A stretch of DNA of 64,000 bases from Candidatus Gastranaerophilales bacterium (GTDB taxonomy: Bacteria; Cyanobacteriota; Vampirovibrionia; Gastranaerophilales; Gastranaerophilaceae). Positions 27,006 to 35,205 of this stretch are shown here, piece by piece. The notes under the pieces were generated by a model. The model did not search any database. It was not told the origin of the DNA and worked only from the letters and a program-made list of their open reading frames with translations. The DNA is taken from positions 1-64,000 of the forward strand of contig CALUWD010000005.1 in the NCBI GenBank assembly GCA_944324385.1, read 5' to 3'. Positions within the stretch are counted from its first letter, which is position 1. The number at the start of each line of letters is the position of its first letter. The translations under genes and the position numbers were made by a program.

Positions 27006-28274
27006 TTATTTTAGCGGGTTTATGACAATTCCGCTTAATAGTTTCGGGTAGAAATATGTCGATTTTTGTGGCATTCTGTACCCTTGAGATGAAATATCTA
27101 AAATATCTTTCATTTTAGGATACGCCATAATAAACGACGCCTCGGCTTTGCCAAGATCTACCATATCGAATGCTTCAAACTCTTGTTTAATATACTTGAT
27201 ACCGTTTTGTGCCATTTGATCTTGTGCGCTGTAGCCGAGTTCTTTGGTGATGATTAAATCGTGCAAGACTGTTAAATCAAGCTTTTTAAGTACATCAGGC
27301 GCGTCAACTAAATCCGTCATGCCTTCTTTTAATTTAAGCAGATAAAATTTGTTGACATTTTTCATATAAAGTCCCATTGAAATAACTTTTTCGTTACTTT
27401 TTTCAATAGAGGCAAGGAATTGTTCTTTTATTTTAGCTTTGTTTGCACTGTTGAAAGTAAATTCCTCTAAATCAAAATACTTTTTAACAGCTTCTAAAAG
27501 TATATATGGCTCGATGAATTTTGTAATTATCCTGTGAGTTGGGAAAATGATTAAATTTTCATCATCTGCATTTGTAAAATAACTCATTACATACTGTGCT
27601 TCAGGATTGTTTGAAATTTCAGAGTACGCCATAGCTGTTTCATATCTGTGGTGACCGTCAGCAATAAGAGTTGTTTTGCCCTTTAGTGTTTGTTCAAAAA
27701 CTTTTATATCTTCGGGGTCATCTATTAAATAAACAATATTTTGAACACCATTTGAATCCGTTGCGTCAATAAAAGGCTTTTGAGGCAAGTATTTTGGCAA
27801 AATTTTATTTTCAATTTGTTTTTCAGGGTCATTGTAAACAAGGAAAATTTGACTAAAGTTAGCCTCAGCTGCCTTTGTAAGTTTCAACCTGTCTTCTTTT
27901 GGACCGCCCATTGTATATTCATGGGGCAGGATTTTTTTAGTTTCAAATTTTTCTATTTTATTTCTTGCAATAAAACCTTTTCGCTCGATTTTTTTGCCAT
28001 TTTCAGTTGTGTATTTTTGAATTAGGTAAAAAATGCAAGGCTTGTCAGTGTGTTTTAAAACCCCTTCGCTTTGCCATTTTTCAAAAAAGTTTTTAGCATC
28101 TTCATAACGATTATCGCCCTTTGTAAGGATTAACCGAACAATATTGTAGGGTGATTTTTTATATAATTCATCTTGTTGCGCGCTTGTAATAACATCATAT
28201 GGTGGTGCAATAACATCGTTAATATCAACTTTTTCTTGATTGTAAACAATTGCGTTTATAGGTTTAATATCCAA
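27006..28274 (-). CDS. DUF1015 family protein
   Basis: 422 residues, cytosolic. The family hallmarks are the opening DIKPINAIVYN followed by IAPPYDVIT, EYTMGGPKEDRLKLTKA and LIADGHHRYETAMAYSE (ADGHHRYE is the most conserved block). The biochemical role is not established; members often sit beside serine or amino-acid metabolism genes, but here the neighbour is glgX. I start at TTG 28274, because GGAGG at 28280-28284 is five bases upstream of it; a longer frame from TTG 28286 would include that ribosome site in the gene. A conflicting ATG at the ribosome site is out of frame. Confidence 0.85.
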   Translation of the reverse strand: MDIKPINAIVYNQEKVDINDVIAPPYDVITSAQQDELYKKSPYNIVRLILTKGDNRYEDAKNFFEKWQSEGVLKHTDKPCIFYLIQKYTTENGKKIERKGFIARNKIEKFETKKILPHEYTMGGPKEDRLKLTKAAEANFSQIFLVYNDPEKQIENKILPKYLPQKPFIDATDSNGVQNIVYLIDDPEDIKVFEQTLKGKTTLIADGHHRYETAMAYSEISNNPEAQYVMSYFTNADDENLIIFPTHRIITKFIEPYILLEAVKKYFDLEEFTFNSANKAKIKEQFLASIEKSNEKVISMGLYMKNVNKFYLLKLKEGMTDLVDAPDVLKKLDLTVLHDLIITKELGYSAQDQMAQNGIKYIKQEFEAFDMVDLGKAEASFIMAYPKMKDILDISSQGYRMPQKSTYFYPKLLSGIVINPLK

Positions 28275-28446
28275 AACATCCTCCAAAATAAAATATTATC
28301 GTAAGTTTATTGTAGTAAATATCAAGCTTGATGTAAAGCGACTTTTGGCTTTGTAAAAAAATATTAAAATTTGCATTTCTTTGGCAATTTGTTTGCAAAA
28401 AAATACTTTATTTATTTGTGGAAAGGTTTTAAAGGTTAGTATAACT

Positions 28447-29076
28447 ATGGGCGTTTGCGCTACTGCGATATTCGACATAAGAAATATGGATAAAGTAGGC
28501 CATGGAGATACAGGTAGGGTTGGGGCTGTGGCTGCTCAGACCACAAACCTTGTAAATGCTGCTTCAAGGTCTTCAATTGAGCCTGTACAAAAAGTGGCAA
28601 ATACTGCGCTTAACTATATCGATGATGCCGGAAATGTAGTAGGGGTGACAAATGCAGCTTCAAAAGTTACAGGGTTTGCTTCAAAGGCTGTAAATCCGCT
28701 TTTGTGCGTCGCTTCAGGTGTCAGAGTTTTAAAGGATGACGATCAATACGCTGCTTTAATTGAAGAGGGTTGCGCAATGGGCGCGATGTTTGCAGGTGAA
28801 AAGTTGTTAAAAACATTGGTTGCAAATCCTATTGCTCAAAAAGAGGTTAAAACAACCTCAAAGTGGGCAACAAAAATTGCTTCAACCATTCAAGATGCAA
28901 CAAAAAATTTAACAGGCGCCAAAAAAGTTCTGGCGACAATTGCTGCAGATTTAGCCCTTGTTGGAGTTTCGATTTTAAGTTTTGATGTTGGCAAAAAAGT
29001 TGGTAAAAAGCTCTCCGGTAGAGATGAACAAGATACAATCAACACAAGCCAAAGTGGGTTAAATTATAATTCTTAA
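28447..29076 (+). CDS. Ala-rich protein of unknown function
   Basis: 209 residues, no recognised family. It opens MGVCATAIFDIRNMDKVGHGDTGRVG and is rich in Ala, Val, Thr and Lys in small amphipathic helices (SKVTGFASKAVNPLLCVASGVRVLKDDD; EEGCAMGAMFAGEKLLKTLV). A moderately hydrophobic segment near residues 160-185 (KVLATIAADLALVGVSILSF) could be a membrane helix. The polar tail is SGRDEQDTINTSQSGLNYNS. ATG 28447 is preceded by AAAGG at a rather long distance of 11 bases. The Ala/Gly-rich pattern and tail suggest a lineage-specific protein. Its 3' end overlaps the convergent dehydrogenase gene by four bases. Confidence 0.6.
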   Translation: MGVCATAIFDIRNMDKVGHGDTGRVGAVAAQTTNLVNAASRSSIEPVQKVANTALNYIDDAGNVVGVTNAASKVTGFASKAVNPLLCVASGVRVLKDDDQYAALIEEGCAMGAMFAGEKLLKTLVANPIAQKEVKTTSKWATKIASTIQDATKNLTGAKKVLATIAADLALVGVSILSFDVGKKVGKKLSGRDEQDTINTSQSGLNYNS

Positions 29077-29771
29077 GCGCCGCAGCTTAAACCCGCACAA
29101 ATATTTATATTTTGCCCTGTAAGACCCTTGGCGTCTTCAGATATAAGGTATTTGCACAGTTTTGCAACCTCAATGGGTTCGATAAAGCGTTTTTGAGGAA
29201 TTATATCAAGCGTTTGCTCTTTTTCTTCCTCACTAAGCGCATTATTTGTTAAATTTGTATCTACCCAGCCCGGGTTTATTTGATTAACCGTAATGTTATA
29301 CTGCGCAAGCTCAAGTGCTAAGGACTTTGTTAGACCTGACAGTCCTGACTTTGTAGCGCTATACAATGAGGCATACGCCTCGCCTACAACGCCTGAAATT
29401 GAACCTATGTTTATAATTCTTCCGAAATTATTTTTTTTCATGTCCTCGCTAACGTAAGAGCACAACAGGCATGGGGTTGTAAAATTTAGATTAATAAACT
29501 TTTTTGCATCTTTCTCGTCAATTTTTTCAATGGGACTGTAGAAAAATTGTCCTGCGTTGTTTATTAAAATATCTATTTCGCCAACGGCTTCTTTTGCCTT
29601 ATTGTAAAGCACTTTTGCGTTATTTGTGTCAGATAAATCAATACTCAAATAATTATCTTGAATTAGTTCGCTTCTTCCTGAGCCAAAAACCCTGTAGCCT
29701 GATGATTCTAATTCATTTTTTATTGCAAGCCCGATGCCCTTTGTAGTGCCTGTTATAAGGACATTTTTCAT
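29073..29771 (-). CDS. Short-chain dehydrogenase/reductase (FabG-like)
   Basis: 232 residues, classical SDR. The cofactor loop is ITGTTKGIGLAI (TGxxxGIG), NNAG marks the fourth strand, Ser of INIGSISG and Tyr-Lys of YSATKSG complete the catalytic set, and INPGWVDTNL follows the usual PG motif. GSGRSE after the second strand, with an Arg, fits NADPH use. It most resembles 3-oxoacyl-ACP reductases, but no other fatty-acid gene is near, so the substrate is open. Its start overlaps the stop of the small upstream gene by four bases (ATGA), implying coupling. Confidence 0.85.
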   Translation of the reverse strand: MKNVLITGTTKGIGLAIKNELESSGYRVFGSGRSELIQDNYLSIDLSDTNNAKVLYNKAKEAVGEIDILINNAGQFFYSPIEKIDEKDAKKFINLNFTTPCLLCSYVSEDMKKNNFGRIINIGSISGVVGEAYASLYSATKSGLSGLTKSLALELAQYNITVNQINPGWVDTNLTNNALSEEEKEQTLDIIPQKRFIEPIEVAKLCKYLISEDAKGLTGQNINICAGLSCGA

Positions 29772-30091
29772 ATCTGTTCTTCCGTATGCTTTATAACAAT
29801 GTCAGATATTTGATTTATCAAAGTTTCCCTTTGCTGTTCGTCTAAATCGCGAAATGCCTCAACAGCTGCATGAAGATTTGGATTTTTGTCATACCATCTT
29901 TTGTATTCTTTCGGGTCAAAATCCGCAATGATTTTTATAAATTTTTCGTAATCTTTTTCAATAATTTTTGGCACTTTTAAAATAATATCCACCGCAACTT
30001 CGCATTGTGTTTGGGGGTCTAAATCCTCTAAAAGTCGCATAAAAGCGCTTAAATACTGATCTTTATCGTACCATCTGATATACTTTTTCAT
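29768..30091 (-). CDS. Small protein with an internal duplication (RWYDK repeat)
   Basis: 107 residues, acidic/helical, unknown function. It is two related halves: KKYIRWYDKDQYLSAFMRLLEDLDPQTQCEVAVDII at the N-terminus and KEYKRWYDKNPNLHAAVEAFRDLDEQQRETLINQIS from about residue 57. The shared pattern is Y-x-RWYDK-[DN]-x-x-L-x-A-x6-L-D-x-Q, ending in an amphipathic helix, which suggests a duplicated helical unit for protein binding. It overlaps the dehydrogenase gene by four bases. No Cys or His cluster and no membrane segment are visible. Confidence 0.7.
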   Translation of the reverse strand: MKKYIRWYDKDQYLSAFMRLLEDLDPQTQCEVAVDIILKVPKIIEKDYEKFIKIIADFDPKEYKRWYDKNPNLHAAVEAFRDLDEQQRETLINQISDIVIKHTEEQI

Positions 30092-30155
30092 ATCTTTATT
30101 ATATCAGAATTTTTAAAAAAATTGCACAAAATGTAGTAAATATTAAAAAAAGTAC

Positions 30156-30184
30156 TTGCCACATGTCAAAAAGCCTTATATAAT
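30156..30184 (+). promoter_or_regulatory. Sigma70-type promoter of the HU gene
   Basis: TTGCCA (30156-30161), a 17-base spacer, and a perfect TATAAT (30179-30184), about 30 bases before the HU start codon. The best-matching vegetative promoter in this part of the window. Confidence 0.8.
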
Positions 30185-30213
30185 CACTTATGATAAAGGA
30201 AGGAGTTCACAAA

Positions 30214-30492
30214 ATGAACAAAGAAGAATTAGTACAAGAAGTTGCTAAAAAAGCTAAAGTTACTCAAAAAGAAGCAGCAGAAGTTTTAAACGGTTTCGTT
30301 GAAACAGTACAAAAAGCAGTTTCTAAAGGTGAAAAAGTTACTTTAGTTGGTTTTGGTACTTTTGAATCAAGAAAAAGAGCAGCTAGAACTGGTCGCAACC
30401 CTCAAACAGGTAAAGAAATTAAAATCGCTGCAAAAACAGTTCCTGCTTTCTCAGCTGGTAAAAAATTCAAAGAACTTGTTAACAAAAAATAG
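30214..30492 (+). CDS. hup: HU-family DNA-binding protein
   Basis: 92 residues, nucleoid-associated dimeric DNA-bending protein. MNKEELVQEVAKKAKVTQKEAAEVLNGFVETVQKAVSKGEKVTLVGFGTFESRKRAARTGRNP matches HU along its length; the flexible arm is RKRAARTGRNPQTGKEIKI and the family signature GFGTFE is intact. ATG 30214 has an excellent AAGGAG site; the upstream in-frame ATG at 30190 would include that site. A consensus promoter precedes it and a 12-bp hairpin with a T-run follows, so it is a stand-alone, probably highly expressed gene. Its codon use (GCT, GAA, AAA, GTT) is visibly more biased than neighbours. Confidence 0.95.
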   Translation: MNKEELVQEVAKKAKVTQKEAAEVLNGFVETVQKAVSKGEKVTLVGFGTFESRKRAARTGRNPQTGKEIKIAAKTVPAFSAGKKFKELVNKK

Positions 30493-30513
30493 TTTTTTGA
30501 AATTAAAACGTGT

Positions 30514-30542
30514 AAGGCGAATTCATTTGAATTCGCCTTTTT
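30514..30542 (+). terminator. Rho-independent terminator after HU
   Basis: Stem aaggcgaattca / tgaattcgcctt (30514-30525 and 30528-30539) with a two-base nominal loop, followed by TTT. Twelve perfect base pairs, 22 bases after the HU stop. Confidence 0.9.
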
Positions 30543-30558
30543 GGTAAATTTTATAATA

Positions 30559-30774
30559 TCAAGGATTGGCTTGATTATTGATGTTGTTTTTTGTTTCTAA
30601 TAATTCATTGTTATCAATGTAAGTTATCATAAAAGTTTCAACAACATTTGTCATATTAATTTTATTTTTGTTGCAAGCTATTTTAAAAAGACTGACAAGC
30701 TCTGGGTTTAGTGTCAGCGTAAATTGTTTAGTCTTGTAACTTGTTAAGCGGCGAATTTTTTCAAGTTTTTGCAT
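30559..30774 (-). CDS. Ribbon-helix-helix-like small protein
   Basis: 71 residues from ATG 30774. KQFTLTLNPELVSLFKIACNKNKINMTNVVETFMITYI has the beta-strand then helix-turn-helix pattern of CopG/Arc-type repressors: alternating polar/hydrophobic strand (QFTLTLN), a first helix, a turn with N-x-T, and a second helix. The tail is Asn-rich and probably disordered. I prefer 30774 over the two upstream in-frame ATGs because the extra N-terminal residues (TCIYSSRIYCKLMRYLYLEL) look unstructured, although no strong ribosome site separates them. CACGTG-centred repeats 60-130 bases upstream could be its own operator. Confidence 0.65.
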   Translation of the reverse strand: MQKLEKIRRLTSYKTKQFTLTLNPELVSLFKIACNKNKINMTNVVETFMITYIDNNELLETKNNINNQANP

Positions 30775-30833
30775 AAATTTCAATTCCAAGTATAAATATC
30801 GCATTAATTTGCAATAAATTCTACTGGAGTAAA

Positions 30834-30902
30834 TACACGTGAGATTACACGTGTAAATTGCTATTAGTTTTCCCAGCTTCAAATGTCAAAAAATACGTGT
30901 TA
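30834..30902. promoter_or_regulatory. CACGTG repeats, possible operator
   Basis: TACACGTG at 30834-30841, the palindrome TACACGTGTA at 30846-30855 exactly 12 bases later, and TACGTGT at 30894-30900. They lie upstream of the ribbon-helix-helix gene. Closely spaced identical half-sites on one face of the helix are the usual binding arrangement for such regulators. The role is inferred. Confidence 0.45.
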
Positions 30903-30984
30903 AAATTTTTGTACAAAAGTTAATTTGTAACAATTAAGTTTTGGTAAAAATTTTAAAAACACTCAAGATGTCTGGAATATGAAA

Positions 30985-31016
30985 AATCCCGATAAGACAA
31001 TTGTCTTATCGGGATT
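30985..31016 (-). terminator. Rho-independent terminator of thrS
   Basis: Perfect 16-bp self-complementary palindrome, arms 30985-31000 (aatcccgataagacaa) and 31001-31016, seven bases after the thrS stop. On the minus strand it runs directly into TTTTTC. The CCCGATA core is shared with the terminator at 32867. Confidence 0.88.
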
Positions 31017-31022
31017 ATAAAG

Positions 31023-32795
31023 TTATTCAACGATTTTTTTACCTTTTGTTTTTATTTCTTCTTCAAGCATTGAAATAAACTCGTCAAGCGGTTTTGTGCC
31101 TATTTGACCACGTCCGCGCGCACGAATTGCAACGGTTTTGTCCTCAATCTCTTTATCGCCCACAACAAGGACATAGGGGATTTTTTTCTGTTGCAAGTTT
31201 TCTCTTATTTTGTAATTCATGCTCTCTGATCTGTCATCAAGCAGTGCTCTTATTCCAAGGGCTTTTATTTTGTTTGCAATTTCAGCTGCAGCATCAGCGT
31301 GCCTGTCTGCAATAGGAACAATAGCCACTTGATGTGGTGCAAGCCAAGTTGGGAAAGCGCCTGCGTAGTGCTCGATTAATATACCATGGAATCTTTCCAT
31401 AGAGCCAAAAATTACCCTGTGCAACATAACCGGAGTTTTTAGTTGTCCGTCTTTGTCTTGATATTTAATCTCAAACCTTTCTGGCAAGTTAAAATCAAGC
31501 TGAATAGTTGCGCACTGCCAGGTTCTTCCAATAGCGTCTTTTACTTTAAAGTCAATTTTTGGACCGTAAAATGCGCCGTCGCCTTCGTTGATTTCATATT
31601 TCATGCCACGTCTGTCCATAGCCTCTTTTAGCCCTGCCTCAGCTAATTCCCAGTTTTTAAGGTCGCCAACATAGCTTTCAGGACGGGTGGATAATTCTAC
31701 TTCAAATTTCATATTGAAAATGTCCATAGTATCAGCCACAAAGTCAATAATAGCGTTAATTTCATCTACAAGCTGCTCGGGTGTGCAGAAAACGTGTGCA
31801 TCATCCTGTGTAAAGCCTTGTACACGTGTTAAGCCTGAGAGTGCTCCTGATTTTTCTTTTCTGTAAACAGTTCCTAATTCTGCCATTCTAAGAGGTAATG
31901 AGCGGTAAGAGTGTCTGTTTGCCTGATAAATAAGGATATGGAACGGGCAATTCATTGGTTTTACAATGTATTGGTCGTCTTCCTCGTTTTCTTTTTGAAT
32001 AAAGAACATATTTTCCTTGTAGTGCTCAATGTGTCCTGACAATTCCCAGAGTTTAGACTTTGCAATTTGAGGAGTGTTAACTATTACATAGCCTCTTTTT
32101 CTGTGTTCTTGCCTCCAATAGTTTTCAATTTCTTCTCTTACAACTGCTAAATTTGGGTGCCAAAGTACAAGCCCGCCGCCTATTTCATCTCTTACAGAGA
32201 ATAAATCAAGCGCTGCACCGAGTTTCCTGTGGTCGCGTTTTTTTGCTTCTTCAAGCATTGTTAAATATTCATTTAATTCTTCTTTTGTAAAAAATGCCGT
32301 TGCGTAAATCCTTTGCAGCATTTTATTTTTTACATCCCCTCTCCAGTATGCACCTGCAACAGAGAGAAGTTTAAATGCTCTTATTTTTTTAGTATTTTCA
32401 AGGTGAGGACCTGCACAAAGGTCGTTAAATAAGACATTTCCGTCTTTATCTTTTGTTAAGTACAAAGTCGGGTTGTCGTTTCTGTGTTCTTCTAAAAGCT
32501 CGGCTTTATAAATTTCACCTTGAGCCTTAAACTCATCAATTTGTTTTTGAACATCTGGAATTACATATTTTTCAAAGGTCAAATTTTGTTCTACAAGCTT
32601 TCTCATTTCTTTTTCAATGTCTTTTAGGTTGTCTTCATTGAGTGTTGTGCCTTCAATATCAAAATCATAATAAAAGCCGTTTTCAATAGCAGGACCTATT
32701 GCAAGTTTTGCGTTGGGGAAAAGGTTTTGCACTGCTTGCGCCATAATGTGCGAAGTTGAGTGTCTTAAAATTTGCAATTCTTCGTGTTTTTCCAT
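31023..32795 (-). CDS. thrS: Threonyl-tRNA synthetase, TGS-less form
   Basis: 590 residues; class II synthetase charging tRNA-Thr. The editing domain is present (HSTSHIMAQAVQNLFP with HxxxH; CAGPHLENT), as are motif 2 (YRKEKSGALSGLTRVQGFTQDDAHVF) and motif 3 (LHRVIFGSMERFHGILIEHYAG), and the C-terminal anticodon domain (VAIVPIADRHADAA). Compared with the usual 640 residues it lacks the N-terminal TGS domain, beginning straight at the editing domain, as in cyanobacterial and some other enzymes. No T-box leader is visible upstream. A strong terminator follows. Confidence 0.95.
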   Translation of the reverse strand: MEKHEELQILRHSTSHIMAQAVQNLFPNAKLAIGPAIENGFYYDFDIEGTTLNEDNLKDIEKEMRKLVEQNLTFEKYVIPDVQKQIDEFKAQGEIYKAELLEEHRNDNPTLYLTKDKDGNVLFNDLCAGPHLENTKKIRAFKLLSVAGAYWRGDVKNKMLQRIYATAFFTKEELNEYLTMLEEAKKRDHRKLGAALDLFSVRDEIGGGLVLWHPNLAVVREEIENYWRQEHRKRGYVIVNTPQIAKSKLWELSGHIEHYKENMFFIQKENEEDDQYIVKPMNCPFHILIYQANRHSYRSLPLRMAELGTVYRKEKSGALSGLTRVQGFTQDDAHVFCTPEQLVDEINAIIDFVADTMDIFNMKFEVELSTRPESYVGDLKNWELAEAGLKEAMDRRGMKYEINEGDGAFYGPKIDFKVKDAIGRTWQCATIQLDFNLPERFEIKYQDKDGQLKTPVMLHRVIFGSMERFHGILIEHYAGAFPTWLAPHQVAIVPIADRHADAAAEIANKIKALGIRALLDDRSESMNYKIRENLQQKKIPYVLVVGDKEIEDKTVAIRARGRGQIGTKPLDEFISMLEEEIKTKGKKIVE

Positions 32796-32866
32796 AACTT
32801 CCTCATTTTATTGTATTTATAAAAAAATTTTACCACTAACCTTATTTAATATAAAGAAAAATTTAA

Positions 32867-32895
32867 AACCCCGATACCATTACCGTATCGGGGTT
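32867..32895 (-). terminator. Terminator of the small gene at 32923
   Basis: Stem aaccccgatac / gtatcggggtt (32867-32877 and 32885-32895) with a seven-base loop. On the minus strand it is followed by TTTTAAATTTTT. It lies 27 bases beyond the stop of the 58-residue gene. Confidence 0.8.
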
Positions 32896-32922
32896 ACATC
32901 CTTCGTCCAATTTTATATTTAA

Positions 32923-33099
32923 TTATGCAATTCTTTTTGTTTGGAAGTTGATTACTGCTTTGTTGTTGATTGCGATTAATTCCATTGAGCTCCAAAAATC
33001 GTTTGGTGAAAGAGCAGATTTTGAATCAAGGTTTACAGTAACTTTTTCTGAATAAAGTTGTGCTAGTTTTTGATCTAAATCGTTTACTGCTGACATCAT
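32923..33099 (-). CDS. Small protein of unknown function (about 58 residues)
   Basis: The sequence starts MMSAVNDLDQKLAQLYSEK and ends NNKAVINFQTKRIA, with no signal peptide or membrane segment and a short amphipathic N-terminal helix. I do not recognise it. I start at 33099 (a second ATG follows at once) because AGAAGA lies upstream; the longer frame from 33171 reads through the promoter-like element. It has its own terminator and a promoter-like element (33130-33150) that is identical over 21 bp to one at 45159-45179, so it is probably a real, separately transcribed gene. Confidence 0.6.
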   Translation of the reverse strand: MMSAVNDLDQKLAQLYSEKVTVNLDSKSALSPNDFWSSMELIAINNKAVINFQTKRIA

Positions 33100-33129
33100 A
33101 ATTATTATCTTCTTTCTTATTAACTCGCT

Positions 33130-33150
33130 GCTTACATATATATAAAGTAT
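33130..33150 (-). promoter_or_regulatory. 21-bp AT-rich promoter-like element (copy 1)
   Basis: On the minus strand this reads ATACTTTATATATATGTAAG plus a C, identical to 45159-45179 on the plus strand. It ends 31 bases before the start codon of the small gene. A TATATAT core would serve as -10; no clear -35 is present, so recognition by an extended -10 or an alternative sigma factor is possible. Confidence 0.55.
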
Positions 33151-33259
33151 ATAAAAAGTATCTAATTTCAAGTTGTTTAAATATTGTTACATTCCTTTAC
33201 AAATATTTTTTTGTTTGTGCTAAAATTGCCTTATTATAAGACAATTAAAGGATAGTAAC

Positions 33260-34210
33260 ATGAAAAAATACAGAATTGGCGTTGATATAGGCGGAACTAA
33301 TATTAAAATAGCCCTTGTTGATTTGCAAGGTAAAATTGTTTATTCAAACACTACCCCAACGCGTGCGGATATGGGTTATGAGTATTCAATTGCAAATATT
33401 AAACAGGCAATTGCTGATTTAATGAAAGAGACAAACTCTGATAAAACAACAATCGAGGCAATCGGTTTTGGTTTCCCTGGACAAGTTGACTACAAAGAAG
33501 GCATTGTGCGTCTTTTAACAAATATGCCCGGTTGGGTTGAAATACCTTTTGCAAAAATTATAGAAGATGAGTTTGAAATTCCTGTTCGCCTTGATAACGA
33601 TGTTCGTGTTGCAACTTTGGGTGAGCTTAAGTATGGCGCAGGCAAGGGTTGTGAGAACCTTGTTTGCATAACAGTTGGTACAGGTATTGGTTCAGGCCTT
33701 GTTATGAACGGTAAACTTGTTCGTGGCGCAAAAAATGCCGCAGGTGAAATAGGCCATATTAAAATGACAATGGGTGAAGGCCCGCTTTGCGGTTGTGGTG
33801 ACTTTGGTTGCTTTGAAGCATACGCTTCAGGCCCAGCTATTGTTGCAATGGCAAGGGATTACATAAGAGGCGGTAAATCATCTAAATTTAAAGAACTTGC
33901 AACAGAAGAATTAAGCCCATATATTGTTGCTCAGGCTGCACTTCAGGGCGATGTTGTTGCAAAACAAATTTATAAAAAAATGGGTGAAATAATTGGTATT
34001 GGCTTGACTTCGGTTATTAACCTTTTGAACCCTGAACGCGTTATAATTGGCGGTGGCGTGGCTGATGCAGGTGATATTTTGATAAATCCTATTAAAGAAA
34101 CTATTCAAAAACGCGCTATGCCAATTCAGGCTGCAAGTGTAGAAATTGTCCATGCTCAGCTTGGTAACACTGCAGGTGTAATCGGTGCAAGCCTACTTAT
34201 AGAAAGCTAA
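33260..34210 (+). CDS. glk: ROK-family glucokinase
   Basis: 316 residues. MKKYRIGVDIGGTNIKIALVD is the phosphate-binding loop; LTNMPGWVEIPFAKIIEDEF and LDNDVRVATLGELKYGAG carry the sugar-binding Asn-Asp (LDND); GPLCGCGDFGCFEAYASGPAI is the ROK zinc motif (CGCGxxGCxE). It should phosphorylate glucose with ATP in the cytoplasm. It resembles Streptomyces/Bacillus GlkA-type ROK kinases rather than repressors, as there is no N-terminal DNA-binding domain. AAAGGATAG precedes the start. It heads a probable operon with holA, holB, DUF3326 and a pseudopilin gene (gaps 11, -4, -4, 3 bases). Confidence 0.9.
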   Translation: MKKYRIGVDIGGTNIKIALVDLQGKIVYSNTTPTRADMGYEYSIANIKQAIADLMKETNSDKTTIEAIGFGFPGQVDYKEGIVRLLTNMPGWVEIPFAKIIEDEFEIPVRLDNDVRVATLGELKYGAGKGCENLVCITVGTGIGSGLVMNGKLVRGAKNAAGEIGHIKMTMGEGPLCGCGDFGCFEAYASGPAIVAMARDYIRGGKSSKFKELATEELSPYIVAQAALQGDVVAKQIYKKMGEIIGIGLTSVINLLNPERVIIGGGVADAGDILINPIKETIQKRAMPIQAASVEIVHAQLGNTAGVIGASLLIES

Positions 34211-34221
34211 AAGGAAATCTC

Positions 34222-35205
34222 ATGCCCTTATATTTTTTCTGGGGTGAAGAAGACTATTTAATTGAAAAAGAAGTGAAAGCACTTAAAAATAAAGTTTTGG
34301 GCGACAATTTTGACGCCCTTAACTTTAGAGTGCTTGATAATCCTGATTTTATGACATTTGATGAAGCTTTAAGGTCTTCACCAATGTTTTTTGGCAACAT
34401 TTTTTATGTAATAAAGTGTGATAAGTATTTTTTGGAATCAAAAAGTAAAATAAAAATTGACGACAAGCAAACCACAATGCTCTGTGAATCGCTAGAGCAT
34501 GTGGCTGACGGTGTTTGTGTTGTGCTTTTGTGTCAAACCCCACGTGGTGAAAAGAAAAGGCCTGATAGTAGAAAAAAAATATATAAAACAGTTGCAAAAG
34601 TAGCTCAAGTTAAGGAATTTCCGGCGTACAGGGCATATGAAGATTATAAAATCGCGCCAATTATAAAAAATTTGGCAAAAGAAAAAGATGTTACAATCTC
34701 AAATGATGTAATTTCGCTTTTAATTCAGTATTGCGGTGCTTCTATACGCAATCTTGATATGCAGCTGGAAAAGCTTAAAATATCTTGTTACCCAAAAAAA
34801 GAAATTACCCCTGAGCTTGTAAAAGAAGCTTGCTTTGCGGGTGATGACATATTTTTGTTACCTGATTTAATTTTAAAGAAAGACTTTACATCTGCTTTGG
34901 AGCAAATAACAAAAATGCTTGAAAAATCGCACTATCTTGAGATTTTAGCGTTTTTGCAAACAAGTTTTACTAATCTTTTAAAGACAAAAATTTTCTCTAA
35001 GAATATGTCCTCTTTTGATATTTCAAGAAAAACAGGGCAAAATGAATTTGTTGTGAAAAAAAATATTGAAAAATTGAGAAATATTAATTTGGACGAGCTT
35101 TTGAGAATTAAATTAAATCTTACAGATGCAGAGTATTTGCTAAAAAGTGGTCAAATTGAGCCTATTAGTGCATTTTGCAATGTTTTTTACAAGGAGGCAA
35201 AATGA
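34222..35205 (+). CDS. holA: DNA polymerase III subunit delta
   Basis: 327 residues. MPLYFFWGEEDYLIEKEVKALKNKVL is the characteristic HolA opening, [YF]-x-x-x-G-x-[ED]-x-x-L. The AAA+-like domain has no functional P-loop, as is normal for delta. The C-terminal collar domain begins near EISLLIQYCGASIRNLDMQLEKL. It opens the beta clamp during loading together with delta-prime and gamma/tau. It follows glucokinase by 11 bases and overlaps holB by four bases, so the two clamp-loader subunits are translationally coupled. Confidence 0.88.
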   Translation: MPLYFFWGEEDYLIEKEVKALKNKVLGDNFDALNFRVLDNPDFMTFDEALRSSPMFFGNIFYVIKCDKYFLESKSKIKIDDKQTTMLCESLEHVADGVCVVLLCQTPRGEKKRPDSRKKIYKTVAKVAQVKEFPAYRAYEDYKIAPIIKNLAKEKDVTISNDVISLLIQYCGASIRNLDMQLEKLKISCYPKKEITPELVKEACFAGDDIFLLPDLILKKDFTSALEQITKMLEKSHYLEILAFLQTSFTNLLKTKIFSKNMSSFDISRKTGQNEFVVKKNIEKLRNINLDELLRIKLNLTDAEYLLKSGQIEPISAFCNVFYKEAK

